Source of the DNA: JBBQNJ01 sp038329845
Lineage (GTDB): Bacteria > Planctomycetota > Phycisphaerae > Tepidisphaerales > Tepidisphaeraceae
Assembly: GCA_038329845.1 (NCBI GenBank)
Contig: JBBQNJ010000001.1
Location: 145,883-209,882, forward strand
DNA: 64,000 bases
Direction: 5' to 3'
Made by a program: the position numbers and the translations under genes. The notes under the pieces are model-generated. The model had not been told where the DNA came from. It saw only the letters and a list, made by a program, of their open reading frames with translations, and did no database searches. Numbering within the stretch: position 1 is the stretch's first letter; each line of letters starts with the position of its first letter. Of the stretch, positions 8,966 to 16,929 are shown piece after piece.

Positions 8966-9982
8966 TCATCCGAACCGGCCGGTGATGTAGTCTTCGGTCT
9001 GACGCCGCTCGGGCGTGGCAAACAAGGTCGCGGTCGGACCGTATTCGATCAGGCGGCCCAGATACATGAACGCGGTGTAGTCGCTCACCCGAGCCGCCTG
9101 CTGCATGTTGTGGGTCACAATCAAGACCGTGTATTGCCCGCGAAGCTGGTGGATCAGTTCCTCGACCTTGCCGGTGGCGATCGGGTCCAGCGCCGAACAC
9201 GGCTCGTCCATCAGCAGCACCTCCGGCTCGGCGGCGATGGCGCGGGCGATGCACAGCCGCTGCTGCTGCCCGCCGCTCATCCCCAGGGCGCCCGTGTGCA
9301 GGCGATCCTTCACCTCTTCCCACAGCGCCGCCCCGCGCAGCGATTTTTCGCATACTTCATCGAGGACCCGCCGGCGCTTTTCCCCGGCGATCCGCAGGGC
9401 GTACACCACGTTCTCGTAGATCGACATCGGAAAGGGGTTGGACTTCTGGAACACCATCCCCATGCGCTGACGAAGCTCGATGACATCGACATTCCGCCCA
9501 TAGACTCGCTCGGGGCCGAAGCGGATGTTCCCCTCGATGCGCACATGGTCGATCAGGTCGTTCAGCCGGTTGACCGACCGAAGCAACGTCGATTTGCCAC
9601 AGCCGCTGGGCCCGATCAACGCCGTGACCTTCCCCTGCGGCACCTTCATGCTGATGTCGAACAGCGCCTGACGCTTGCCGTAAAACAGTTGGAAATCTTC
9701 GATACTCAGCACCGCCTGCTCGGCGGCGAGCTCGGGGTGGACGAACGGCTGATCCCCGACATCGGTCGCGGCGGCGGAGGATTCAGCCCGCGCCATCGCA
9801 GTCGGCGGCATGGATGGCGGCGGCGACGCCGGCGTCGTTCTCGCCCCGTCGGCGGCGCGGAGCGGCGCTGTTCCCCGCGCGGCGGGGGGAACCGCCGGCG
9901 ACGCCGCGGAGTGTTCCCGGCTTTCCCGGATCGAATCGCGATTGCGCGGTTGAGTCGTCACCATGCTCCTTGGCTCCGTCAT
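8966..9982 (-). CDS. pstB: Phosphate ABC transporter ATP-binding protein PstB
   Basis: 338 residues. Residues from about 88 on match PstB along its length: FYGKRQALFDISMKV, Walker A GPSGCGKST, GMVFQKSNPFPMSIYENV (the Q-loop typical of PstB), signature LGMSGGQQQRLCIARAIA, Walker B EVLLMDEPCSALDPIATG and the switch His in IVTHNMQQAARVSDY. The first ~85 residues are an Ala/Pro/Ser-rich extension not seen in the standard ~255-residue enzyme; a start nearer residue 60-90 cannot be excluded. It is the last pst gene of the operon, directly behind pstA. No phoU was seen nearby. Confidence 0.93.
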   Translation of the reverse strand: MTEPRSMVTTQPRNRDSIRESREHSAASPAVPPAARGTAPLRAADGARTTPASPPPSMPPTAMARAESSAAATDVGDQPFVHPELAAEQAVLSIEDFQLFYGKRQALFDISMKVPQGKVTALIGPSGCGKSTLLRSVNRLNDLIDHVRIEGNIRFGPERVYGRNVDVIELRQRMGMVFQKSNPFPMSIYENVVYALRIAGEKRRRVLDEVCEKSLRGAALWEEVKDRLHTGALGMSGGQQQRLCIARAIAAEPEVLLMDEPCSALDPIATGKVEELIHQLRGQYTVLIVTHNMQQAARVSDYTAFMYLGRLIEYGPTATLFATPERRQTEDYITGRFG

Positions 9983-9983
9983 C

Positions 9984-10916
9984 TTAGCTTCCCGCCGGCC
10001 GGGCCGAACGCGAGAAGAACCGGATCGTCAGGTTCAACACGAAGATCAGTCCCACCAGCACCAGGATTCCCGCCCAGGCCAATTGCTTCTGCCGGGGATA
10101 CGGTCCGGTGGCATAGTTGAAAATCTGCACCGTCAGTGAGGGAAACGGCTGGTTGGGGTCCAGCGTCAGCAGCCGGCTGCCCAATGCCGTGAACAACAGC
10201 GGCGCGGTCTCCCCGGCCACCCGGGCGATCGCCAGCATGATCCCGGTGACAATGCTCCCCGTCGCCGACGGCACCACCACCCGCAGGATCGTCCGCGCCT
10301 TGGTCGCCCCCAGCGCGATCGACGCCTCGCGGTAGCTTCGCGGCACCAGCACCAGCATCTCCTCGGTGGTGCGGGCCACGATCGGGACCATGATGAACGC
10401 CAGCGCCATCGCCCCGGCCCAGCCGTTGTAGTGGCCCAGCGGCACCACCAGCAGTTCGTATCCCAGGATCCCCACCACGATGCTCGGCACCCCAGCCAGC
10501 AGGTCGCAGACGAATCGCACCGGCCCGGCCAGCGCTGAATCGGAGCTGTATTCCGACAGATACACCCCCGCGGCCATCCCGACAGGCAGCCCCACCAGGC
10601 TCGCCAGGGCAATCAGGATCCCCGTGCCGATCAACGCTTGTTTCATCCCGCCGGGATCGTCCGGTTCTCCGCTGGGCAGCCGGGTGAAAAACTCCCAGCT
10701 CAGCGCATCGCCGCCGATGCTCACCAAATAGCCGACCACCAGCGCCAGCACCGCCAGAATCATCGCGGTGAAGCCCAGGCACAGCGCCCACATCAGCAGG
10801 CTCTTGAGCCGGATCCAGCGCTGGCCAATCCCTCGCCGGCCGGGCCGGCGCCAGCTCGTCGGCACCGTGGCGGCGACGGGACGATCATCGGGTTTTTGCT
10901 CGGGCTTTGCGTTCAT
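9984..10916 (-). CDS. pstA: Phosphate ABC transporter permease PstA
   Basis: 310 residues from ATG at 10916; a TTG six bases earlier is less likely. It has six hydrophobic segments and the permease loop REASIALGATKARTILRVVVP, a PstA/PstC type EAA motif, followed by TGIMLAIARVAGETAPLLFT, the strongly conserved RxxGETAP stretch of PstA. It forms the membrane channel with PstC. It starts two bases after the pstC stop and ends two bases before the pstB start, so the three are certainly one transcript. Confidence 0.94.
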   Translation of the reverse strand: MNAKPEQKPDDRPVAATVPTSWRRPGRRGIGQRWIRLKSLLMWALCLGFTAMILAVLALVVGYLVSIGGDALSWEFFTRLPSGEPDDPGGMKQALIGTGILIALASLVGLPVGMAAGVYLSEYSSDSALAGPVRFVCDLLAGVPSIVVGILGYELLVVPLGHYNGWAGAMALAFIMVPIVARTTEEMLVLVPRSYREASIALGATKARTILRVVVPSATGSIVTGIMLAIARVAGETAPLLFTALGSRLLTLDPNQPFPSLTVQIFNYATGPYPRQKQLAWAGILVLVGLIFVLNLTIRFFSRSARPAGS

Positions 10917-10918
10917 CG

Positions 10919-12436
10919 TCAATGTCCCGCGGCACTTCGACTGGACCGGCCCACCACCAGCGATCGCGCGACGATATTGAACGCCAGCGACATCGCCAGG
11001 AGGATCAACGCCACCTGCACCAACGCCGAGCGATGCAGCTCATGACTGGCCTCGGCGAACTCGTTGGCCAGAAGACTGCTCATGGTCTGGGCCGCGGCGA
11101 ACGGCGAGGCGACGATCTGGTTGTTGTTGCCGATCACCATCGTGATCGCCATGGTCTCTCCCGCCGCCCGCGCCAGCCCCAGCATCACCGCCCCGAACAA
11201 CCCGCTGCGGCTGTAGCGCAGCATTTCCCAGGCACTTTGCCACCAGGTGGCACCCAGCGCCAACGTCCCTTCGATCTGCGCCCGCGGGACCGCCTTGAGC
11301 ACGTCGCGGGCGATGGCGGTGATGATTGGCAGGATCATGATCGCCAGGATCAACTCGCCGGCGAACATGTCCCGACCCACCAGCGGTAGCGGACGCACCA
11401 GCGTGCTGTCGCCGATCCGAACCGTCTGCTGGAACATCCATCCCAACCCCGCGATGCCTCCCAGCGCCGATCGAATCGCCGGCTCGAGATACCGTTGAAG
11501 AAACGGCGCCAGGACGAACAATCCCCAGATGCCGTACGCGATGCTGGGGATCGCGGCCAGAAACTCGATCAGAAACGAGACCGGCGCTCCCAGTTTGCGC
11601 GGTGCGATGCGGGTGAGAAACAGCGCCGCCCCCAGGCTCAGAGGCACCGCGATTCCCAAAGCGATCGCCGAGCTGACGGCGGTGCCGTAAATCACCGGCA
11701 ACGCCCCGAACGCCGGAGGGATCGTCTGCATGACCACTTCCCCGTCCTCGATGACCACCGACCCGTCCGAACCGACCATCGGTTGTTCAAGCTCATTGGG
11801 ACGCCATTCCCGCGAAATCAGGAAGCCCACGCCAAAAGCCTTGAAGCTGGGAATCGACGCATGGAACAGCACTCCCACCAGCGCCGCCAGCATCAGCAAG
11901 ATCACCATCGCCCCATCTCGGGTGAGCGAGCGGGTTTGTCGATCCGCCACGCGCGGCCCGAACGACTTGCCATAGGCTCGCCCCACCGCCGCGGCGCGAC
12001 CGAGGTAGATCAGCAGCGCCACCGGCGCTGACAGGACGATCAACCCTCGGGCCACAGAGATCAGCGTCCCGGCCCCGGCAAACCACTGACTCTCCCAACT
12101 CATCGTCATCACGCCGCTGACCAGTGCCAGGTAGATCGAGCCGCGCAGCAGGCGGGCAACGGGCGTGACCGCATCGCTGGCCGAAGCTCGAAGTTTCACC
12201 AAGGCCATCGCCAGCGAGCCGGCGACGACCACAATGCCCGCCCCCAGCACAACAGCCAGCAGCCATTGCCACAGAGCCAGCGACTCACCGGCGCTCAGTC
12301 GTTTCACCAGCGGCCAGACGGCGGCGATCGCTTCGAGCAAGCTCGCCGTCGCAACGGCGAGCATGAACGCCGTCATCCCCTTCGGGGCCGTGATGCTCTC
12401 GGCACCGATGCGATATGGAGCAGGCACGCTGGTCAT
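10919..12436 (-). CDS. pstC: Phosphate ABC transporter permease PstC, with extended N-terminus
   Basis: 505 residues from ATG at 12436. PstC is usually about 300-330 residues; here residues 1 to ~165 add extra hydrophobic segments before the conserved core. The core then has SIPSFKAFGVGFLI with an insert, PPAFGALPVIYGTAVSSAIAL, IPSIAYGIWGLFVLAP, the loop EGTLALGATWWQSAWEML and GLARAAGETMAITMVIGN (the PstC form of the RAxGET motif). An upstream open stretch to 12637 has no membrane or signal features and was left out. It lies between pstS (219 bases upstream) and pstA. Confidence 0.9.
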   Translation of the reverse strand: MTSVPAPYRIGAESITAPKGMTAFMLAVATASLLEAIAAVWPLVKRLSAGESLALWQWLLAVVLGAGIVVVAGSLAMALVKLRASASDAVTPVARLLRGSIYLALVSGVMTMSWESQWFAGAGTLISVARGLIVLSAPVALLIYLGRAAAVGRAYGKSFGPRVADRQTRSLTRDGAMVILLMLAALVGVLFHASIPSFKAFGVGFLISREWRPNELEQPMVGSDGSVVIEDGEVVMQTIPPAFGALPVIYGTAVSSAIALGIAVPLSLGAALFLTRIAPRKLGAPVSFLIEFLAAIPSIAYGIWGLFVLAPFLQRYLEPAIRSALGGIAGLGWMFQQTVRIGDSTLVRPLPLVGRDMFAGELILAIMILPIITAIARDVLKAVPRAQIEGTLALGATWWQSAWEMLRYSRSGLFGAVMLGLARAAGETMAITMVIGNNNQIVASPFAAAQTMSSLLANEFAEASHELHRSALVQVALILLAMSLAFNIVARSLVVGRSSRSAAGH

Positions 12437-12655
12437 AAGAAGCCGGTGGAATCGAGAGAGTCGTTGAATCGAGAATTTTTCGATTTCAAATGGCTTTTGG
12501 CAGAATGCGGGCTGGAAGCCGCACCACAAACATTGAGATCTCTTCCAGGGGCCGATTCGCCGCGGATTTGGGATCGATCGACCCGCCCGTTGCGGCGCGG
12601 CGGGGTAGCGCCGTCCACGAGCGCTACTGCGCCACACCGCCCGACCGGCGGTTGA

Positions 12656-13738
12656 TCAGCGCGATTCTGCCGGACGAATCGCCGAGCCTTGGTAGGTCAA
12701 CGACTTAAGCGCTTCTTCGACCTTGGCCTTGACCCCATCCGCCAGCGGAGCGTAGTCCATCTCGGCCGCGAGCTTCTGGCCGTCGCGAGTCGCCCACCAC
12801 AGGAAATCGACCAGGGCCTGAGCCTGTTCGGCCGTCTTCACGCTGTTCAGATCCTTGTAGACAATCAGGTACGTGAACGAGGCGATGGGATAAGCCTCGG
12901 CCCCAGCCTGGTTCCACAGGTCGGCCTTGAGAACATGGCCCTTGAGCTGCTCGACCGCCCCTTCGCCCGCCGACGACACGCTCTTCGGCGATGCCTTGAC
13001 GAACGCACCGGACTGATTGCGAATGGCCGCGAACGGGATGTGATTGGCGTTGGCGTAGTTCTGTTCGATGTAGCCGATCGCCCCGGGCGTCTGCTGCACC
13101 ACCGCCGTCACCCCTTCATTGCCTTTGCCGCCCTGGCCGATGGGCCACTTTACGCTTTTGCCCATCCCCACCTTGGACTTGTAGTCGTCGCTCTGGGTGG
13201 CGAGATAGTTAGTGAAGACGTAAGTCGTTCCGCTGCCGTCGGTTCGGTACGCCGGAGTGATCGCCATCGCCGGCAACTTCACGTCGGGGTTCAGTTCGGC
13301 GATCCTGGCATCGTTCCAGTTGGCGATTTTTCCCAGGTAAATGTCGGCGAGGATTTCCCCGCTGAGCTTGAGGTCTTTGTCGATCCCCGGGACGTTGTAC
13401 GCCGCGACAACCCCGCCGGCGACGCTGGGTACCTGCACGATGTTGTCGGCGCCCCCGGCCTTCTCGAGTTCGGCCTTGCCGAGCGGGGCGTCGGAACCCG
13501 CGAAATCGACGGTCTTTTCGGTGATCGCCTTGATCCCCCCGCCCGAACCGATCGATTGGTAGTCTATCTGAACATTGGGACGCGACTTTTGATACTCCGT
13601 GACCCATTTTTGGTACAAGGGGTTAGGGAAAGTCGCCCCCGCGCCTTGCAGCCGCACTTGCCCCAGGGCCGACAGGGGCACCGACCCCATCGCCACCGCC
13701 GCCAGACCCATCGCCGCATATTGGAACCAATTCCGCAT
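12656..13738 (-). CDS. pstS: Phosphate-binding periplasmic protein PstS
   Basis: 360 residues from ATG at 13738, with a good ribosome site upstream. The N-terminus is a signal peptide (hydrophobic core AAMGLAAVAMGSVPLS, cleavage probably after ALG). The mature part has the PstS motifs GAGATFPNPLYQKW, QSIGSGGGIKAI (phosphate-binding loop), VDFAGSDAPL, IYLGKIANWND and RTDGSGTTYVFTNYL. It captures phosphate outside the cytoplasmic membrane and delivers it to PstCA. First gene of pstSCAB. I see no convincing Pho box in the 195-base divergent region shared with the pseudopilin operon. Confidence 0.95.
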   Translation of the reverse strand: MRNWFQYAAMGLAAVAMGSVPLSALGQVRLQGAGATFPNPLYQKWVTEYQKSRPNVQIDYQSIGSGGGIKAITEKTVDFAGSDAPLGKAELEKAGGADNIVQVPSVAGGVVAAYNVPGIDKDLKLSGEILADIYLGKIANWNDARIAELNPDVKLPAMAITPAYRTDGSGTTYVFTNYLATQSDDYKSKVGMGKSVKWPIGQGGKGNEGVTAVVQQTPGAIGYIEQNYANANHIPFAAIRNQSGAFVKASPKSVSSAGEGAVEQLKGHVLKADLWNQAGAEAYPIASFTYLIVYKDLNSVKTAEQAQALVDFLWWATRDGQKLAAEMDYAPLADGVKAKVEEALKSLTYQGSAIRPAESR

Positions 13739-13745
13739 CAGTCAA

Positions 13746-13751
13746 CTCCTT
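13746..13751 (-). promoter_or_regulatory. Ribosome binding site of pstS
   Basis: AAGGAG on the minus strand, seven bases before the ATG of pstS. It is one of the few textbook Shine-Dalgarno sites in the window and fixes the start. Confidence 0.8.
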
Positions 13752-13921
13752 ACGCTGAAAAAACACATGACTCTTTCGACACGGGCGCAGACGATACGGG
13801 TGCATTATTAGGACTCCATTAGCCCAGCGTTACGGGCCAAACAAACCGTTGGCCAAGCGCGATTCCCGAAGGGCGCTTGCGAAATCGACTGGACACGACG
13901 AACCATTTCAGCGGCGGGGGC

Positions 13922-13927
13922 GAGGAG
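13922..13927 (+). promoter_or_regulatory. Ribosome binding site that fixes a GTG start
   Basis: GAGGAG six bases before GTG 13934. It supports that start for the first pseudopilin over the TTG at 13877, and places the prepilin leader at a normal length. Confidence 0.65.
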
Positions 13928-13933
13928 ACGGTC

Positions 13934-14647
13934 GTGCAACGCAAATACAGTCCTGGATTTACTTTAATCGAGATGCTCGTCGTGATCGGGGTGCTGGTGA
14001 TCCTGATCGGGATGCTGGTGGTGGGCATCGCCCACATCACCGATCGCAACCGCGCCTCGGCCACCCGGGTGACGCTGGAAAATCTGCGCGGGATGCTCAC
14101 CGAACTGGATTCGTCCATGCGGGCAAATAAGAAAACCGCCCTGCCCGAGCCGGCAGACTGGGAATGGCCGGGCGCGGTGGTGAATCCGGTTGATCCGTCG
14201 AACATCGCGTACAACACGCCGACCAGTTGGAATCTCAGCTTTTGGACCGTGCCGTACCTCTCGGCCGCTCCGCCCGCCGGAAGTCCCGTCCCGATGACGT
14301 CCTCGACGAATATCGCCAAGGATGGCACCGACCGTTACACCTGGCAGATCCAGAACACCAGCCGGGCGATGGGTGAGCTTTTCAAAGCCCCCGCCAACCG
14401 GACGGCGGTGGGGAAAATGCCCCCCGAGCAGCTTTTCCGAATCGAGCCGCCCGGCAATCCGGCGAATTTCCCCAACGCCATCCTCGTCGATGCCTGGAAT
14501 AACCCGATCGTCTTGGTCCCGGGCAGCGGGATGAAGCTGAGCAACGGCGTGGTCATCAAGGCCAAGGACGCCCGCCCCTTCTGGGCGTCGGCCGGTCCCG
14601 ATGGGAACATGGATAAGTCCGACGACAACCTCTATTCGTTCGAGTGA
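13934..14647 (+). CDS. Type II secretion-like pseudopilin, GspG-like
   Basis: 237 residues from GTG 13934. The short leader VQRKYSPG is followed by the prepilin peptidase site G/FTLIEMLVVIGVLVILIGML, with Glu at position 5 of the mature protein and a hydrophobic helix. A predicted amphipathic helix follows (RASATRVTLENLRGMLTEL) and then a long soluble domain without cysteines. It ends in PFWASAGPDGNMDKSDDNLYSFE, resembling the Ca-binding loop region near the C-terminus of GspG-type major pseudopilins. It is the first of five pseudopilin genes on one strand. The next gene overlaps or nearly touches it (GTGA/ATG). No GspD, E or F secretion genes are in this window. Confidence 0.8.
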   Translation: MQRKYSPGFTLIEMLVVIGVLVILIGMLVVGIAHITDRNRASATRVTLENLRGMLTELDSSMRANKKTALPEPADWEWPGAVVNPVDPSNIAYNTPTSWNLSFWTVPYLSAAPPAGSPVPMTSSTNIAKDGTDRYTWQIQNTSRAMGELFKAPANRTAVGKMPPEQLFRIEPPGNPANFPNAILVDAWNNPIVLVPGSGMKLSNGVVIKAKDARPFWASAGPDGNMDKSDDNLYSFE

Positions 14648-14652
14648 TCTTC

Positions 14653-15684
14653 ATGGCCCTTTCCACTCGCTCATTTTCCCCGCCCGATCCATCGCCCCGG
14701 CGTCCGCTCGGGTTTACCATGATCGAAATCCTGGTCGTGATCGGGATCATCATTGTCTTACTGGGGATCGCCGCGGCGGCGTTCAATGCCCTTTCGGGCA
14801 GCCGCAGCATCGAATCGGGATACAACGTCACCGCCGCCGTCTTGGGCCGCGCCCGCACCTTGGCGATCAACGACAACGCCTACGTCGGGGTGATGTTCAC
14901 CTACGATCCGACCAGCGATCGGACGAATCTGTACATCGTCGCGCGCAGCGCCGGCGGCGCTGCGGCGGTGACCGATGATCCCGATCCGCTGGACCGCTAT
15001 AAATCGTTCCAGAAAGGCGGGGCCATCGCGCCGGGGCTGAATTACTCCAACACCCCGTTCCGCGATCGCGTGATTGCCTTCACCTCCGACACCACCGAGC
15101 CGGGCGTCACTGGCGGCAACCGCTCGCTGGTCAAGGTGTATCGCCGCAACGCCAACCCCGTCGTCCCCCCGGGCGGATTGGCGATGATGGCCCCGCCGCT
15201 GTCCGGTCCGCCGTTCGTCAACGGCGACTGGGAACAGGCGCTGCCGGGGAATCTCGAGGTGGTCGGAGGGGTGGATTACCAGTCGCTTCCGCCGGGCGTG
15301 GGGGCCCAGCTTGTGACCGACCCGCGCGGGGGAACCAGCACCGACCGCTACGTCCGCACGGGCTTGATCATGTTCGACCCGCAGGGACGGGTAGATAACG
15401 TCGATTACACCGTCAGCCCCGCCAGCAGCCTGGGCAAGGCGATGTTCCTGACCAACTCCCTGGGCCTGGTGCCCAAGCTGCACTCATCCTACGGGGTGAC
15501 CGTGTACGACTCGACCGTCTTCCGCGCCCAGGGATACACCGAAGGCGATTCAGCGTTCGCCGTCCCCGGCCTGACCAATTCGCCCTACAGCCCCGATGAG
15601 CTCAACGAGGAAAAATGGCTCGACGACAACACCTCGCCGGTCCTGGTGAATCGAAATACCGGCGCGCTGGAAAGGAGGGAGTGA
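14653..15684 (+). CDS. Type II secretion-like pseudopilin, GspH-like
   Basis: 343 residues from ATG 14653; a GTG at 14644 overlapping the previous stop (GTGA) is an alternative. Leader SPRRPLG/FTMIEILVVIGIIIVLLGIA is a standard prepilin site with mature Glu5. The following part (RSIESGYNVTAAVLGRARTLAINDNAYVGVMF) matches the GspH/FimT pattern of a helix and then a beta-rich globular domain. The globular part is long for GspH (usually ~170 residues). Its stop overlaps the start of the next pseudopilin gene by one base. Confidence 0.8.
   Translation: MALSTRSFSPPDPSPRRPLGFTMIEILVVIGIIIVLLGIAAAAFNALSGSRSIESGYNVTAAVLGRARTLAINDNAYVGVMFTYDPTSDRTNLYIVARSAGGAAAVTDDPDPLDRYKSFQKGGAIAPGLNYSNTPFRDRVIAFTSDTTEPGVTGGNRSLVKVYRRNANPVVPPGGLAMMAPPLSGPPFVNGDWEQALPGNLEVVGGVDYQSLPPGVGAQLVTDPRGGTSTDRYVRTGLIMFDPQGRVDNVDYTVSPASSLGKAMFLTNSLGLVPKLHSSYGVTVYDSTVFRAQGYTEGDSAFAVPGLTNSPYSPDELNEEKWLDDNTSPVLVNRNTGALERRE
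15672..15678 (+). promoter_or_regulatory. Strong ribosome binding site before the GspI-like gene
   Basis: AAGGAGG five bases before ATG 15684. It lies within the last codons of the previous gene and argues that translation starts at 15684, ahead of a stretch that otherwise looks like intergenic repeat. Confidence 0.7.
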
Positions 15685-16919
15685 TGAACGTCGAAACGCA
15701 CCAAGGCACAAGGTTCCGTAGGGTGAGGTTCATCCCCACCGTCGGCGAGATTGGCGCGAAATTGGTGGGGGTGAACCCTACCCTACGGGATTCCGGCTTG
15801 GAAAATCTTCGTGTCCTTCGCGCCTTCGTGGTGAATCTTCTTTGCGGTCCACGGAGGACCGGCGATCGGACCCCAATGATCAACGTCCTCGCGCGGGGCC
15901 TCCGAAATGACCCGGCTCTTCTTCGCCCCTTCGCGCCTTCGCGTTTAATCCCCTCTCCCCGCGCTTTTTCCTTTGTCGAGATCCTCTTCGCCATCATGAT
16001 CCTCGGGATCGGGTTCATCATGATCGCGGCGATGTTTCCCGTGGCGATCCAGCAGAATCAGACCACGATGGAACTGACCATGGGCCGGTTCGTGGCCGAG
16101 GCCGGACAACGACAGGTCGAGGCGATCATCAAGAGCGGCATGACTCCCGCCGACAGCGGCGGAGAAATCCGCTACTCGAGCCCCAGCGCCGCCTGGGTTG
16201 CGGCCACCGGATACAACACCGGCGATGTGGTCGATTTCTCCGGCACTCTCTACCAGTGCATCCTCGCCAACACGTCCGATCTGACCAACCAGCCGCCCAA
16301 CGCCACCTACTGGAGCAGCGCCACCCCCACCAGCGTCTTCGGGCAGGTGCAGGGAAACCGCATCTGCGTGGCCGACCCGCGATTCGCCTGGGTGCCGTTC
16401 TATTCCCGCGATGGCGCGGGGCCGGGAACGACGGCCTACATCTATATCCTGGGCCTGACCTCGCGCAGCGGGAGCGCCTATGCCTACGCGACGATCCCCA
16501 CGCCGTACCAAACCAAGGTGCGGTTGAGCAACCTGGCGTCGGGCGACACCATCCGCATCGTCCCGCCGGGGCCTGGCAGCCCGGATGTGCCCATGGTTGC
16601 CGACGGCGCGTTTGTGATTCTCAAGCCGCGCGACAATCCCACCCCGTCATCGCCCACCCCGCCATCACCCGGCCCTCCGGGGCCGTGGTCCTCGACCTAT
16701 TTTCGCCTGGGTGCCAATGCCGGTGCCGTCGACTTGTGGTACGTCGATCCCGGTTATGACATCACCCCCGCCGACGACACCAGCGGCACGGCGGTAGATG
16801 CCTACGTCGTCGGACGTCAATTGAGCAAACTGGGCCAACCGTACGACCCCGCGAGCAATCCGTTCGATACTCGAGTCCAAGACCTGGTACTGTTGAAGAC
16901 CGGAGTGCCGCTGCCCTAA
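15684..16919 (+). CDS. Type II secretion-like pseudopilin, GspI-like, with a repeat-derived N-terminal extension
   Basis: 411 residues from ATG 15684. The prepilin segment only starts near residue 90: A/FSFVEILFAIMILGIGFIMI, with Ala instead of the usual Gly before the cleavage site and mature Glu5 kept. Next comes FPVAIQQNQTTMELTMGRFVAEAGQRQVEAI and a soluble domain with a carbohydrate-binding-like stretch (YNTGDVVDFSGTLYQC). Bases 15,716-15,788 inside the leader form a near-perfect inverted repeat, and 15,919-15,949 match a dispersed intergenic repeat. So the ~89-residue leader is encoded by repeat DNA. A start at ATG 15876 would give a 25-residue leader of more usual length but has no nearby ribosome site. 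Confidence 0.72.
   Translation: MNVETHQGTRFRRVRFIPTVGEIGAKLVGVNPTLRDSGLENLRVLRAFVVNLLCGPRRTGDRTPMINVLARGLRNDPALLRPFAPSRLIPSPRAFSFVEILFAIMILGIGFIMIAAMFPVAIQQNQTTMELTMGRFVAEAGQRQVEAIIKSGMTPADSGGEIRYSSPSAAWVAATGYNTGDVVDFSGTLYQCILANTSDLTNQPPNATYWSSATPTSVFGQVQGNRICVADPRFAWVPFYSRDGAGPGTTAYIYILGLTSRSGSAYAYATIPTPYQTKVRLSNLASGDTIRIVPPGPGSPDVPMVADGAFVILKPRDNPTPSSPTPPSPGPPGPWSSTYFRLGANAGAVDLWYVDPGYDITPADDTSGTAVDAYVVGRQLSKLGQPYDPASNPFDTRVQDLVLLKTGVPLP
15716..15788. repeat. 73-bp element with 25-bp terminal inverted repeats, inside a reading frame
   Basis: The left arm (15716-15740, CCGTAGGGTGAGGTTCAT...) and the right arm (15764-15788) match as inverted repeats at 22 of 25 positions. It would fold as a long hairpin in the mRNA just after the strong ribosome site at 15672. 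GTAGGGTGGG-type palindromes are common intergenic elements in planctomycetes and other phyla (general knowledge). Here the element is translated, without a stop, as part of the GspI-like leader. Confidence 0.75.
15919..15949 (+). repeat. Dispersed TTCGCCCCTTCGCG-type repeat in coding sequence
   Basis: Contains CTTCGCCCCTTCGCGCCTTCGCGTTTAAT. The same motif occurs between genes at 53562 and 53693, a shorter form at about 36,817, and a reverse-oriented relative (AAGACGCGAAGACGCGAAG) near 36,471. Here it encodes PFAPSRLIPS, the residues just before the prepilin cleavage site. Confidence 0.6.
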
Positions 16920-16929
16920 AGCCACCATC

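Noticed and set aside
8940..9021. Extension of the DHH phosphoesterase N-terminus into pstB
   Set aside because: The frame stays open only because it overlaps pstB; the residues are not conserved and would place the start inside the neighbour.
13739..13933. Pho box between pstS and the pseudopilin operon
   Set aside because: No pair of CTGTCAT-like half-sites was found on either strand.
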